Part shown: positions 1 to 5,895 of the stretch, piece by piece
How the letters are laid out: the number at the start of each line of letters is the position of its first letter
Numbering within the stretch: the first letter of the stretch is position 1
Assembly: GCA_041678045.1 (NCBI GenBank)
Contig: JBAYOV010000073.1
Coordinates: forward strand, 1-12,771
Reading direction: 5' to 3'
DNA from: UBA2357 sp041678045
GTDB lineage: Bacteria > Pseudomonadota > Gammaproteobacteria > Burkholderiales > Rhodocyclaceae
Length of the DNA: 12,771 bases
Notes under the pieces: model-generated
What the model was told of the DNA's origin: nothing
Seen by the model: the letters and a program-made list of their open reading frames with translations, nothing else
Databases searched by the model: none
Program-made: the position numbers and the translations under genes

Positions 1-2
1 GC

Positions 3-1250
3 GACACCCTGGGCGAGTGTCACGACTTGCGCCAGGTGGTGCTCACCGGCCCGGCCACCCCGCCCCCCGCCCTGACCGGCGTCACGCTGCATGACTGGGC
101 CGCGCTCGGCGACGCCCCGCCGGCAGCCGGTCACCGCTGCATCGACAGCGACATGGCGGCCATCCTGTACACCAGCGGCAGCACCGGCCGTCCCAAGGGC
201 GTCGTGCTGTCGCATCGCAACATGGTCACCGGCGCACGCAGCGTGGCCCAATACCTCGAAAATCATCCGGGCGACACCCTGCTGGCTGCCCTGCCGCTGT
301 CCTTCGATGCCGGTTTTTCACAGCTGAGCACCGCCTTCCATGCCGGCGCCCGGGTCGTGCTGCTCAATTACCTGATGCCGCGCGATGTGCTCAAGGCCGT
401 CGTGCGCGAGCGGGTCACCGGCCTCACCGCCGTCCCCCCGCTGTGGATACAACTGGCCCAGCTCGACTGGCCCGAGTCGGTCGGCGAGCATCTGCGCTAC
501 ATCGCCAACACCGGTGGCCGCATGCCACTCGACACCCTCCAGCGCCTGCGCGGCGCCCTGCCGCGTACCCGCCCCTTCCTGATGTATGGCCTCACCGAGG
601 CCTTCCGCGCCACCTACCTGCCCCCGGAGCAGATCGACCAGCGGCCGGACTCCATCGGCAAGGCCATTCCCAACGCCGAAGTCATGGTGTTGCGCGAGGA
701 CGGCAGCCCCTGCGCCCCCCACGAACCCGGCGAACTGGTGCAGCGCGGCGCGCTGGTGGCGATGGGCTACTGGAACGACCCCGAAAAGACAGCTGAACGC
801 TTCCGCCCACTGCCCGCCCGCGCCCCGGGACGCGAGCACGGGCTGGTGCTGCCCGAAATGGCCGTTTTTTCCGGCGACACAGTGCGCATGGACGAAGAAG
901 GCTATCTCTACTTCGTCGGCCGTCGCGACGAGATGATCAAGACCTCCGGCTACCGGGTCAGCCCCACCGAAGTCGAAGAAATCCTCTACGCCACCCAGCT
1001 GGTGGGCGAGTGCTGCGCCTTCGGCCTGCCCCATGACACCCTGGGCCAGGTCATCGCGGTCATTGCCACCCCCCGCCCCGGCAGCGAACTGGACGCCGAC
1101 ACCCTGCTGGGCGAATGCCGCCGATGCATGCCGGCCTACATGGTGCCGGTACGCATCGACATCACCCAAGGCCCGCTGCCGCGCAATCCCAACGGCAAAC
1201 TCGACCGCAAGCAGCTGGCCACACAGGCACACACCGGCCCGCAGACTTGA
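3..1250 (+). CDS. Acyl-CoA ligase (AMP-forming), exosortase A system-associated; 5' end cut by window
   Basis: This is the C-terminal part of an ANL-superfamily adenylating enzyme that joins ATP and a carboxylic acid to an acyl-adenylate, then to CoA or a carrier-protein thiol. The frame is open from base 3, so the true start lies outside; family members are about 500-530 residues, so roughly the first 100 are missing. Core motifs are clear: the phosphate-binding loop ILYTSGSTGRPKG (about 160-200), YGLTEAF (A5-like, about 585-605), SGDTVRMDEEGYLYFVGRRD (A7/A8, about 870-930) and NPNGKLDR with the catalytic lysine (about 1188-1208). The closest family I recognise is the exosortase-A-associated ligase (TIGR03098 type), usually found with the decarboxylase and carrier protein seen downstream. 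The acid substrate is unknown. It is cytoplasmic and probably co-transcribed with the next gene, 87 bp away. Confidence 0.88.
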   Translation, partial: DTLGECHDLRQVVLTGPATPPPALTGVTLHDWAALGDAPPAAGHRCIDSDMAAILYTSGSTGRPKGVVLSHRNMVTGARSVAQYLENHPGDTLLAALPLSFDAGFSQLSTAFHAGARVVLLNYLMPRDVLKAVVRERVTGLTAVPPLWIQLAQLDWPESVGEHLRYIANTGGRMPLDTLQRLRGALPRTRPFLMYGLTEAFRATYLPPEQIDQRPDSIGKAIPNAEVMVLREDGSPCAPHEPGELVQRGALVAMGYWNDPEKTAERFRPLPARAPGREHGLVLPEMAVFSGDTVRMDEEGYLYFVGRRDEMIKTSGYRVSPTEVEEILYATQLVGECCAFGLPHDTLGQVIAVIATPRPGSELDADTLLGECRRCMPAYMVPVRIDITQGPLPRNPNGKLDRKQLATQAHTGPQT

Positions 1251-1320
1251 TATGTCAGCGACTTTGCACCACCATCGCGCTTTCGAGGCGCGCCCGACGG
1301 TGCGCCGGCCAATACCGACC

Positions 1321-1326
1321 GGGGAG
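1321..1326 (+). promoter_or_regulatory. Ribosome binding site supporting the GTG start at 1338
   Basis: GGGGAG is a Shine-Dalgarno-like purine stretch 11 bases before GTG. The spacing is slightly long, but it is the only candidate near the start of the synthetase-like gene. Confidence 0.45.
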
Positions 1327-1337
1327 TCCTCACTGCC

Positions 1338-3194
1338 GTGTTATCCAGCCTTTACCACGGGCGCATCGGCCAGCCGCCGATGCCGTCCGCAGCCAGCGCC
1401 GACGAGCCCGACCTCCAGCCCGGCGAACAGCGCCTGTACTGCACCCATGGTCAGCTTGGCGCACAGCCCCCCTGGCAGCCCGTGCGGCATGGCGAGTATC
1501 TGTGCCTGAGCATCGGCCAACCCCGTTTCCAGGACCCCGCACTGGCCCGTGTGGCCAGTGAACAGGGGCCTGCTGCCGCATGGATTGCCGCCCTGCAGGC
1601 ACACGGCGCCCAAGCCCCGGCCGGGGTGCATGGCCGTCATGCCACCATCGTGATTCGCGACAACCCGGCCGAAGCCTGGCTGATCAGCGACCGTTTCGGC
1701 ACCTGGCCGCTGTGCTACGCCTTCGACGGCCCTGACGCCGGCAACCGCGCCTCCGGCGGGCTGTCCTTCTCCGCCCGGGCCAACGCCGTCCCCGGCCAGC
1801 ACAATGCCGCAATCAATCTGCAGTCGATCTTCGACTACCTGTACTTCCACATGATCCCGGCCCCGCAGACGCTGTTCGACACCGTACACCGGCTGCCCGC
1901 AGGCCATGTGCTGCACTGGACACCGCAGCGCGTGCACATCGCACCCTGGTGGACGCCACACTTCGAAGAACACGCCCGGCCGGACTTCGACACCGCCAAG
2001 GCCCGTTTCCTCGAACTGGTGCGCACCGCCGTCACCCGCGAAACCCAGGACGGACAAGCCGTTGGCACCTTCCTGTCCGGCGGCACCGACAGTTCCACCG
2101 TGTGCGGCATGCTGTGCCAGGCGCTGGGCGAACCCGCACGCAGCTACTCCATCGGCTTCGATGCCAACGGCTACGACGAAATGGCCTACGCCCGCATCGC
2201 CGCCCACCACTTCGGCGCCGACCACCGTGCGTATTACGTCACCCCCGACGACCTGCTCGACGGCATTCCCCGCATCGCCACCCATTACGACCAGCCTTTC
2301 GGCAACTCATCCGCCGTACCCGCCTGGATTTGCGCCAGCCGCGCCCGGCAGGACGGCATCGGCAGGCTGCTGGCCGGCGACGGCGGCGACGAGCTGTTCG
2401 GTGGCAACGCCCGCTATGCCCGGCAACGCGTGTTCGGCTGGTATGAAGGCCTGCCCGGCGGCCTGCGCAGCCACCTGCTCGAACCCCTGCTCGACCACCC
2501 CCTGGCCCGCAAACTGCCCCCGCTGCGCAAGGCCGCCAGCTACACCCAGCAGGCCAAGGTACCCCTGCCCGACCGCATGCAGATGTACAACATGCTGCTG
2601 CGCCTGGGCACCGGAACGCTGTTTACCGACGCCTTCCTGTCACAGGTTCGCCAGCATGCCCCGCTGGAGCAACAGCGCGACACCTGGCGCAGCATTCACG
2701 CCGACAGCCAGATCAACCGCATGCTCGCCTACGACTGGAAATACACCCTGTCCGACAACGACCTGCCCAAGGTCGTCGGCAGCACCCAGCTGGCCGGCCT
2801 GGAGGTCGCCTTTCCCTTTCTGGACGACGCACTGCTGGCCTTCTCCACCAGCCTGCCCCCCGAATGGAAGCTGCGCCGGCTCACCCTGCGCTGGTTTTTC
2901 AAGGAAAGCCTGCGCGGTTTTCTGCCCGACGCCATCATCGCCAAGAAAAAGCACGGCTTCGGCCTGCCCTTCGGCGTCTGGGCCTGCAGTCACGACGGCT
3001 TGCGCGCGCTGGCCAGCGACAGCCTGCACAGCTTCACCGGGCGCGGCATCCTGCGCCCCGAATTCACCCGCGCACTGTTTGACACCCACCTGCCCAGCCA
3101 TCCCGGTTATTACGGCGAGCTGGTGTGGATCATCATGATGATGGAACTCTGGTTCCGCCAGCACGCGCCGGACTTCTGTCTGACCTCCGCCTGA
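1338..3194 (+). CDS. Asparagine-synthetase-fold enzyme without the glutaminase cysteine (EPS-associated)
   Basis: A 618-residue protein with the asparagine synthetase B architecture. The C-terminal ATP-pyrophosphatase domain is intact: PP-loop FLSGGTDSS (residues 245-253), GDGGDELFGG (347-356) and a late basic motif AKKKHGFGLPFG. This domain adenylates a carboxylate for amide formation. The N-terminal domain keeps the fold signature DRFGTWPLCY (118-127) but does not begin MCG and lacks recognisable RGPD and NGEIYN motifs, so it should not hydrolyse glutamine. That resembles beta-lactam synthetase and carbapenam synthetase, or an ammonia-dependent enzyme. The GTG start is chosen because GGGGAG at 1321-1326 lies 11 bases upstream and no ATG, GTG or TTG occurs earlier in this frame after the ligase stop. 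It sits between ligase and decarboxylase, implying a shared pathway. Substrate unknown. Confidence 0.85.
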   Translation: MLSSLYHGRIGQPPMPSAASADEPDLQPGEQRLYCTHGQLGAQPPWQPVRHGEYLCLSIGQPRFQDPALARVASEQGPAAAWIAALQAHGAQAPAGVHGRHATIVIRDNPAEAWLISDRFGTWPLCYAFDGPDAGNRASGGLSFSARANAVPGQHNAAINLQSIFDYLYFHMIPAPQTLFDTVHRLPAGHVLHWTPQRVHIAPWWTPHFEEHARPDFDTAKARFLELVRTAVTRETQDGQAVGTFLSGGTDSSTVCGMLCQALGEPARSYSIGFDANGYDEMAYARIAAHHFGADHRAYYVTPDDLLDGIPRIATHYDQPFGNSSAVPAWICASRARQDGIGRLLAGDGGDELFGGNARYARQRVFGWYEGLPGGLRSHLLEPLLDHPLARKLPPLRKAASYTQQAKVPLPDRMQMYNMLLRLGTGTLFTDAFLSQVRQHAPLEQQRDTWRSIHADSQINRMLAYDWKYTLSDNDLPKVVGSTQLAGLEVAFPFLDDALLAFSTSLPPEWKLRRLTLRWFFKESLRGFLPDAIIAKKKHGFGLPFGVWACSHDGLRALASDSLHSFTGRGILRPEFTRALFDTHLPSHPGYYGELVWIIMMMELWFRQHAPDFCLTSA

Positions 3195-3211
3195 CCTCTG
3201 CCTGACCTGCC
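3180..3211 (+). repeat. Three-copy short tandem repeat (unit about 11 bp) across the synthetase stop codon
   Basis: CTGACCTCCGC (3180-3190) is followed directly by CTGACCTCTGC (3191-3201) and a shortened CTGACCTGCC (3202-3211). The run covers the end of the synthetase-like gene and its TGA. A second short direct repeat, CGCTCACGCC at 3226-3235 and 3241-3250, follows in the proline-rich leader of the decarboxylase. Confidence 0.7.
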
Positions 3212-3212
3212 C

Positions 3213-4490
3213 ATGCCGACCGAAACGCTCACGCCTCCCCCGCTCACGCCCCGCCTCCCCCCGCAGCATGCGCCGATGTCGCAGTTTGCGCAGGCCGATG
3301 GCGAACTGCTCATCGGCGGCCAGCCGGTGCGCCGCCTCGCCGCACGGGTCGGACGCACCCCGTTTTACGCCTACGACCGCAGCCTGCTCGACGCACGGGT
3401 GGCCGAACTGCGCCAGCAACTGCCGGCCGGCCTCAAGCTGCACTACGCCATCAAGGCCAACCCCATGCCTGCCCTGGTCGGCCACATGGCCCGCCTGGTC
3501 GACGGCCTCGATGTCGCCTCGGGCGGTGAGCTCCGGGTAGCACTCGACACAGGCGCCGACCCGGCCGAAATCAGCCTGGCCGGACCGGGCAAGACCGATG
3601 CCGAACTGTGCCAGGCCGTGGCCGCCGGCATTCTGATCAACGTGGAATCCTTCCGCGAACTGGACGTGCTCGACCGCTGCGCCGCCGAACTCGACCTGCC
3701 GGCCCGGGTGGCGGTGCGGGTCAACCCCGACTTCGAACTCAAGTCCTCGGGCATGAAGATGGGCGGCGGCCCCAAACCCTTCGGCGTGGATGCCGAGCGG
3801 GTGCCCGAGCTGCTCGCCGCAATGCGCGGCACCCGCCTGCAGTTCGAAGGCTTTCACCTCTTCGCGGGTTCGCAAAACCTGCGGGCCGAGGCCATCGTCG
3901 AAGCGCAATGCAAAAGCTTCGAACTCGCCCTGCGCCTGTCTGCCGACGCCCCCGCGCCAGTGCGCTTCCTGAACCTCGGCGGCGGCTTCGGCATACCGTA
4001 TTTTCCGGGCGAGCGCCGGCTCGACCTCGCCCCCATCGCCGACAACCTTGCCCAACTGCAGCAGCAGGCCAGAACCCTGCTGCCCGAAGCGGCGCTCGTC
4101 ATCGAACTGGGTCGCTATCTGGTGGGCGAAGCCGGCGTGTATGTCTGCCGGGTGATCGACCGCAAGGTGTCGCGCGGTCAGGTGTTTCTGGTCACCGACG
4201 GTGGCCTGCATCACCACCTGTCGGCCTCGGGCAACTTCGGCCAGGTCATCCGCAAGAACTATCCGGTGGCCATCGCCACCCGCATGGCCCCCACGCAGGA
4301 CGGGCACACCGAGAACGTCACCCTCGTCGGCCCGCTGTGCACCCCGCTCGACCTGATCGCCGAACGCATGACCCTGCCAGCGGCCGAACCGGGCGATCTG
4401 GTGGCGGTGTATCAATCCGGCGCGTATGGTGCCAGCGCCAGCCCGCAAGCCTTTCTCGGCCACCCGCCAGCGCTCGAAGTGCTGGTCTGA
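3213..4490 (+). CDS. PLP-dependent decarboxylase, exosortase A system-associated (fold type III, DapDC/LysA-like)
   Basis: A 425-residue alanine-racemase-fold (type III) PLP enzyme related to diaminopimelate and ornithine decarboxylases; it should remove the alpha-carboxylate of an amino acid to give an amine. Visible landmarks: YAIKANP (78-84) with the PLP lysine at 81, HLFAGSQ (215-221), glycine-rich phosphate site GGGFGIPY (257-264), ELGRYLVG (298-305), GPLCTPLD (373-380) with the cysteine of the second active-site half, and SGAYG (402-406). The closest family I recognise is TIGR03099. Lysine biosynthesis is unlikely given the EPS neighbourhood. The start is uncertain: ATG 3213 lies 18 bp after the previous stop but adds a proline-rich low-complexity stretch. 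ATG 3276, giving MSQFAQADGEL, begins nearer the conserved domain. Neither has a clear ribosome site, so coupling to the upstream gene is likely. Confidence 0.88.
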   Translation: MPTETLTPPPLTPRLPPQHAPMSQFAQADGELLIGGQPVRRLAARVGRTPFYAYDRSLLDARVAELRQQLPAGLKLHYAIKANPMPALVGHMARLVDGLDVASGGELRVALDTGADPAEISLAGPGKTDAELCQAVAAGILINVESFRELDVLDRCAAELDLPARVAVRVNPDFELKSSGMKMGGGPKPFGVDAERVPELLAAMRGTRLQFEGFHLFAGSQNLRAEAIVEAQCKSFELALRLSADAPAPVRFLNLGGGFGIPYFPGERRLDLAPIADNLAQLQQQARTLLPEAALVIELGRYLVGEAGVYVCRVIDRKVSRGQVFLVTDGGLHHHLSASGNFGQVIRKNYPVAIATRMAPTQDGHTENVTLVGPLCTPLDLIAERMTLPAAEPGDLVAVYQSGAYGASASPQAFLGHPPALEVLV

Positions 4491-4516
4491 AGCAGGCCGG
4501 ACCGGGGCGGGCCGGC

Positions 4517-4771
4517 TTACGGCAGGGCCGCCCGCTTCGCCTCCACAAAGGCCACCAGACTGCCCACGCTGGAAAAAGTGGTGCCGCCAATGTCGTCATC
4601 ATCTTCGATGACAATACCCAGACGCTCTTCCAGCATCTGGATCACGCCGATCACCGCCATCGAATCGAGCTCCGGCAGGGCACCGAGCAAAGGCGTATCA
4701 TCGCCGAATGCGGCCGAGCGCCCTTCCAGATCGAGCACGGTTTCCAGAATGTCCAGCACTTCACGTTTCAT
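4517..4771 (-). CDS. Acyl carrier protein (phosphopantetheine-binding), exosortase A-associated type
   Basis: An 84-residue acidic carrier protein starting MKREVLDILE. The phosphopantetheine attachment serine is Ser37 in ELDSMAVIGV, the equivalent of the DSL motif. Length and helical pattern fit a free-standing ACP. It would carry the acyl group activated by the ligase at 3-1250 as a thioester. ATG 4771 is preferred to the in-frame TTG at 4777 because the protein then begins at the conserved helix I; GGGAG lies about 13 bases upstream, a weak ribosome site. The gene is convergent with the decarboxylase, with 26 bp between the two stops, and divergent from the Uma2 gene, so it is expressed separately from the module it probably serves. 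Confidence 0.88.
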   Translation of the reverse strand: MKREVLDILETVLDLEGRSAAFGDDTPLLGALPELDSMAVIGVIQMLEERLGIVIEDDDDIGGTTFSSVGSLVAFVEAKRAALP

Positions 4772-4815
4772 GTTCAATATCGGGCTCCCATCGGGGGTCT
4801 AGGGTGAAGATGCGG

Positions 4816-4821
4816 ATTATA
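4816..4821 (-). promoter_or_regulatory. Candidate -10 element for the acyl carrier protein gene
   Basis: On the minus strand this reads TATAAT, a perfect sigma-70 -10 hexamer, 44 bases upstream of the ATG at 4771. No good -35 box lies 16-18 bases further upstream. The call rests on the -10 match and its position in the divergent spacer alone. Confidence 0.35.
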
Positions 4822-4844
4822 AAGGCACATTGGCACAAAACATG

Positions 4845-4850
4845 AGGAGA
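4845..4850 (+). promoter_or_regulatory. Ribosome binding site of the Uma2 gene
   Basis: AGGAGA lies 6 bases before ATG 4857, the strongest Shine-Dalgarno match in this part of the window. It decides the start against the upstream in-frame TTG (4830) and ATG (4842). Confidence 0.75.
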
Positions 4851-4856
4851 ACATCC

Positions 4857-5429
4857 ATGAACCTCGCCCAACCCAAGGACACCTTCAGCCCGGACGACTA
4901 CCTGGCCTGGGAACAGACCCAGGACGGTCGCAACGAATACATCGACGGCGAAGTGTTCGCCATGAGCGGCGCATCGGACGCGCATGGCACCGTCGCGCTC
5001 AACCTCGCCGCCCTGCTGCACGGCGCACTGCGCGGCACCCCCTGCCGCCCCTTCATCGCCGACATGAAGGTGCGCGTCGACAGCGCCAACAGCTTCTTCT
5101 ACCCCGACATTCTGGTCACCTGCGACCCACGCGACCGTGGCCCCGAAGCCAGCCATGTGAAGCAGCACCCCACGCTGGTCGTCGAAGTGCTGTCCCCCAG
5201 CACCGAAGCCTACGACCGGGGCAACAAATTCGCCGCCTACCGCCAGCTGGCGTCACTGCAGGAATATGTCCTGATCGGCCCGGAAGAACGCCGTATCGAA
5301 GTCTTCCGCCGCGACAGCAGCGGCCACTGGGTGCTGTACCCGTTCGACGCCAGCGAAACGCTGGAACTGACCAGCGTCGACTTCCGCTGCCCGGTGGCGG
5401 AAGTGTTCGAGGGGGTTGAGGGGGCGTGA
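4857..5429 (+). CDS. Uma2 family protein (DUF820), putative PD-(D/E)XK endonuclease
   Basis: A 190-residue protein with the Uma2/DUF820 pattern: an N-terminal DDYLAWEQ segment, RNEYIDGEVFAMSGAS (25-40), and the core PDILV (83-87) followed by LVVEVLSPST (107-116). In this fold the aspartate at 84 and glutamate at 110 are the probable metal ligands. The rest of the C-terminal half, DRGNKFAAYRQ and LQEYVLI, also matches the family. Biological roles of Uma2 proteins are largely unproven; they are thought to be nucleases and often occur in multiple copies. The start is ATG 4857, with AGGAGA at 4845-4850 at 6-base spacing; an upstream TTG at 4830 is less likely. It has no obvious link to polysaccharide synthesis. 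Its GC-rich composition resembles the upstream genes, so it may be old cargo. Confidence 0.85.
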   Translation: MNLAQPKDTFSPDDYLAWEQTQDGRNEYIDGEVFAMSGASDAHGTVALNLAALLHGALRGTPCRPFIADMKVRVDSANSFFYPDILVTCDPRDRGPEASHVKQHPTLVVEVLSPSTEAYDRGNKFAAYRQLASLQEYVLIGPEERRIEVFRRDSSGHWVLYPFDASETLELTSVDFRCPVAEVFEGVEGA

Positions 5430-5436
5430 CTCTCCG

Positions 5437-5475
5437 GACCGTCAAAAACGAAGCGGTCAGTAAAACGCCTGACCG
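5437..5475. terminator. Hairpin after Uma2; terminator-like without a U tract on the plus strand
   Basis: CGGTCAG (5454-5460) and CTGACCG (5469-5475) form a perfect 7-bp stem with an 8-base loop, 24 bases after the Uma2 stop. An upstream GACCG (5437-5441) could instead pair with CGGTC (5454-5458), so two stems are mutually exclusive. On the plus strand no T-run follows. On the minus strand the stem is followed shortly by TTTTT, so it may end leftward transcription rather than Uma2 mRNA. Confidence 0.3.
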
Positions 5476-5648
5476 GGCAGAATGAATGCTCCGCCCGGCT
5501 CCGGACACTGAACGGAACAGGCATCTCCGCTCGGCAGGGCCAGCCTGCTAGGTACAGCGTGCCCAACGGGCAGCGGTCAATCTGTCTGATTGCCGGCGGT
5601 CATGCCAAAAAGCTAAAAACAGAGGGAGCCTCAGCCATAACTCATTTG

Positions 5649-5802
5649 CAAAAAGTTTTTATACGTTTTTCCTGAAGGACACTCGACCACATGGGTGTCA
5701 AAGGTTTCTTATAAGCCGTTACCACAAAGTTTCATCACATAAAGCAGCCTTCAGCCCTTGTGGGACGGGGTTTCTTCAGGAAAAACGTAGGAAAACTTCT
5801 TG
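5649..5802. repeat. Long inverted repeat (29 bp arms, 26 of 29 paired)
   Basis: The left arm (5649-5677) and right arm (5774-5802) are inverted copies with three mismatches. The inner 15 bases, ACGTTTTTCCTGAAG at 5663-5677 and its exact reverse complement at 5774-5788, are perfect. The loop is 96 bp and contains further related repeats. It could be a folded RNA leader, a paired operator, or a small non-coding mobile element. No target-site duplication was recognised. Confidence 0.75.
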
Positions 5803-5826
5803 TGAGCAGCTTATCAAGAAACTTTG
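5699..5826. repeat. Second, nested inverted repeat family (CAAAG-TTTCTT-ATAAGC)
   Basis: CAAAGGTTTCTTATAAGC at 5699-5716 is matched in inverted orientation by 5809-5826, whose reverse complement is CAAAGTTTCTTGATAAGC; they differ by two single-base indels. A third, direct and looser copy lies at 5725-5745 (CAAAGTTTC, then ATAAAGC). This family interleaves with the longer inverted repeat: its left copy lies inside the long loop and its right copy lies outside the long right arm. Confidence 0.65.
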
Positions 5827-5865
5827 TGTCAACGACTCAACACAGGAAAACTCCTTATTAACAGC
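5789..5865. repeat. Direct repeat of 22 bp (18 of 22 identical)
   Basis: AGGAAAACTTCTTGTGAGCAGC (5789-5810; 22 bases, key core AGGAAAACT) recurs at 5844-5865 with the same core and CAGC end. Start-to-start spacing is 55 bp. The second copy ends about 30 bp before the glycosyltransferase start, a position suited to regulator binding. Confidence 0.6.
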
Positions 5866-5895
5866 GCATAGCGTTCCGCGACAGCCCCCTCAAAA

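Larger units (their letters stand above)
5430..5895. other. 466-bp gene-free spacer between Uma2 and the glycosyltransferase operon
   Basis: No reading frame here looks like a protein. The left part (to about 5600) is GC-rich and holds small hairpins: CGGTCAG/CTGACCG at 5454-5475, TGCCC-AAC-GGGCA at 5560-5572, CAATC/GATTG at 5578-5592. The right part (5640-5870) is AT-rich and dominated by long inverted and direct repeats, listed separately. The promoter of the downstream operon presumably lies here, but I found no convincing -35/-10 pair, no sigma-54 motif and no ops/JUMPstart element. Confidence 0.7.

Noticed and set aside
318..1232. Minus-strand open frame of about 300 codons opposite the acyl-CoA ligase
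   Set aside because: Antisense shadow in GC-rich DNA; the plus strand carries all the ANL motifs and the minus product has low complexity.
2640..4463. Minus-strand open frame of about 600 codons opposite the synthetase and decarboxylase
   Set aside because: It is a by-product of GC-rich codon use in two well-supported plus-strand genes. Its translation is Ala/Gly/His/Gln-rich with no domain I recognise, and it spans a gene boundary.
4831..4850. TGGCAC at 4831 as a possible sigma-54 -24 element for Uma2
   Set aside because: The -12 part (TTGC after five bases) is absent; the sequence there is ATGAG. It also overlaps the ribosome site.
5594..5606. GGCGGTCATG near 5595 as an ops/JUMPstart element, common ahead of polysaccharide operons
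   Set aside because: Only the first six bases match the ops core GGCGGTAG; the rest differs and it lies almost 300 bp from the first gene.
5824..5852. TTGTGT at 5824-5829 with AAAACT at 5847-5852 as a sigma-70 promoter for the glycosyltransferase operon
   Set aside because: The spacing is 17 bp but the -10 box matches the consensus poorly, so it cannot be separated from chance in AT-rich DNA.
5640..5870. CRISPR array or toxin-antitoxin locus in the repeat-rich spacer
   Set aside because: Repeats are few, imperfect, in both orientations and unevenly spaced, with no unique spacers of fixed length and no small gene pair.
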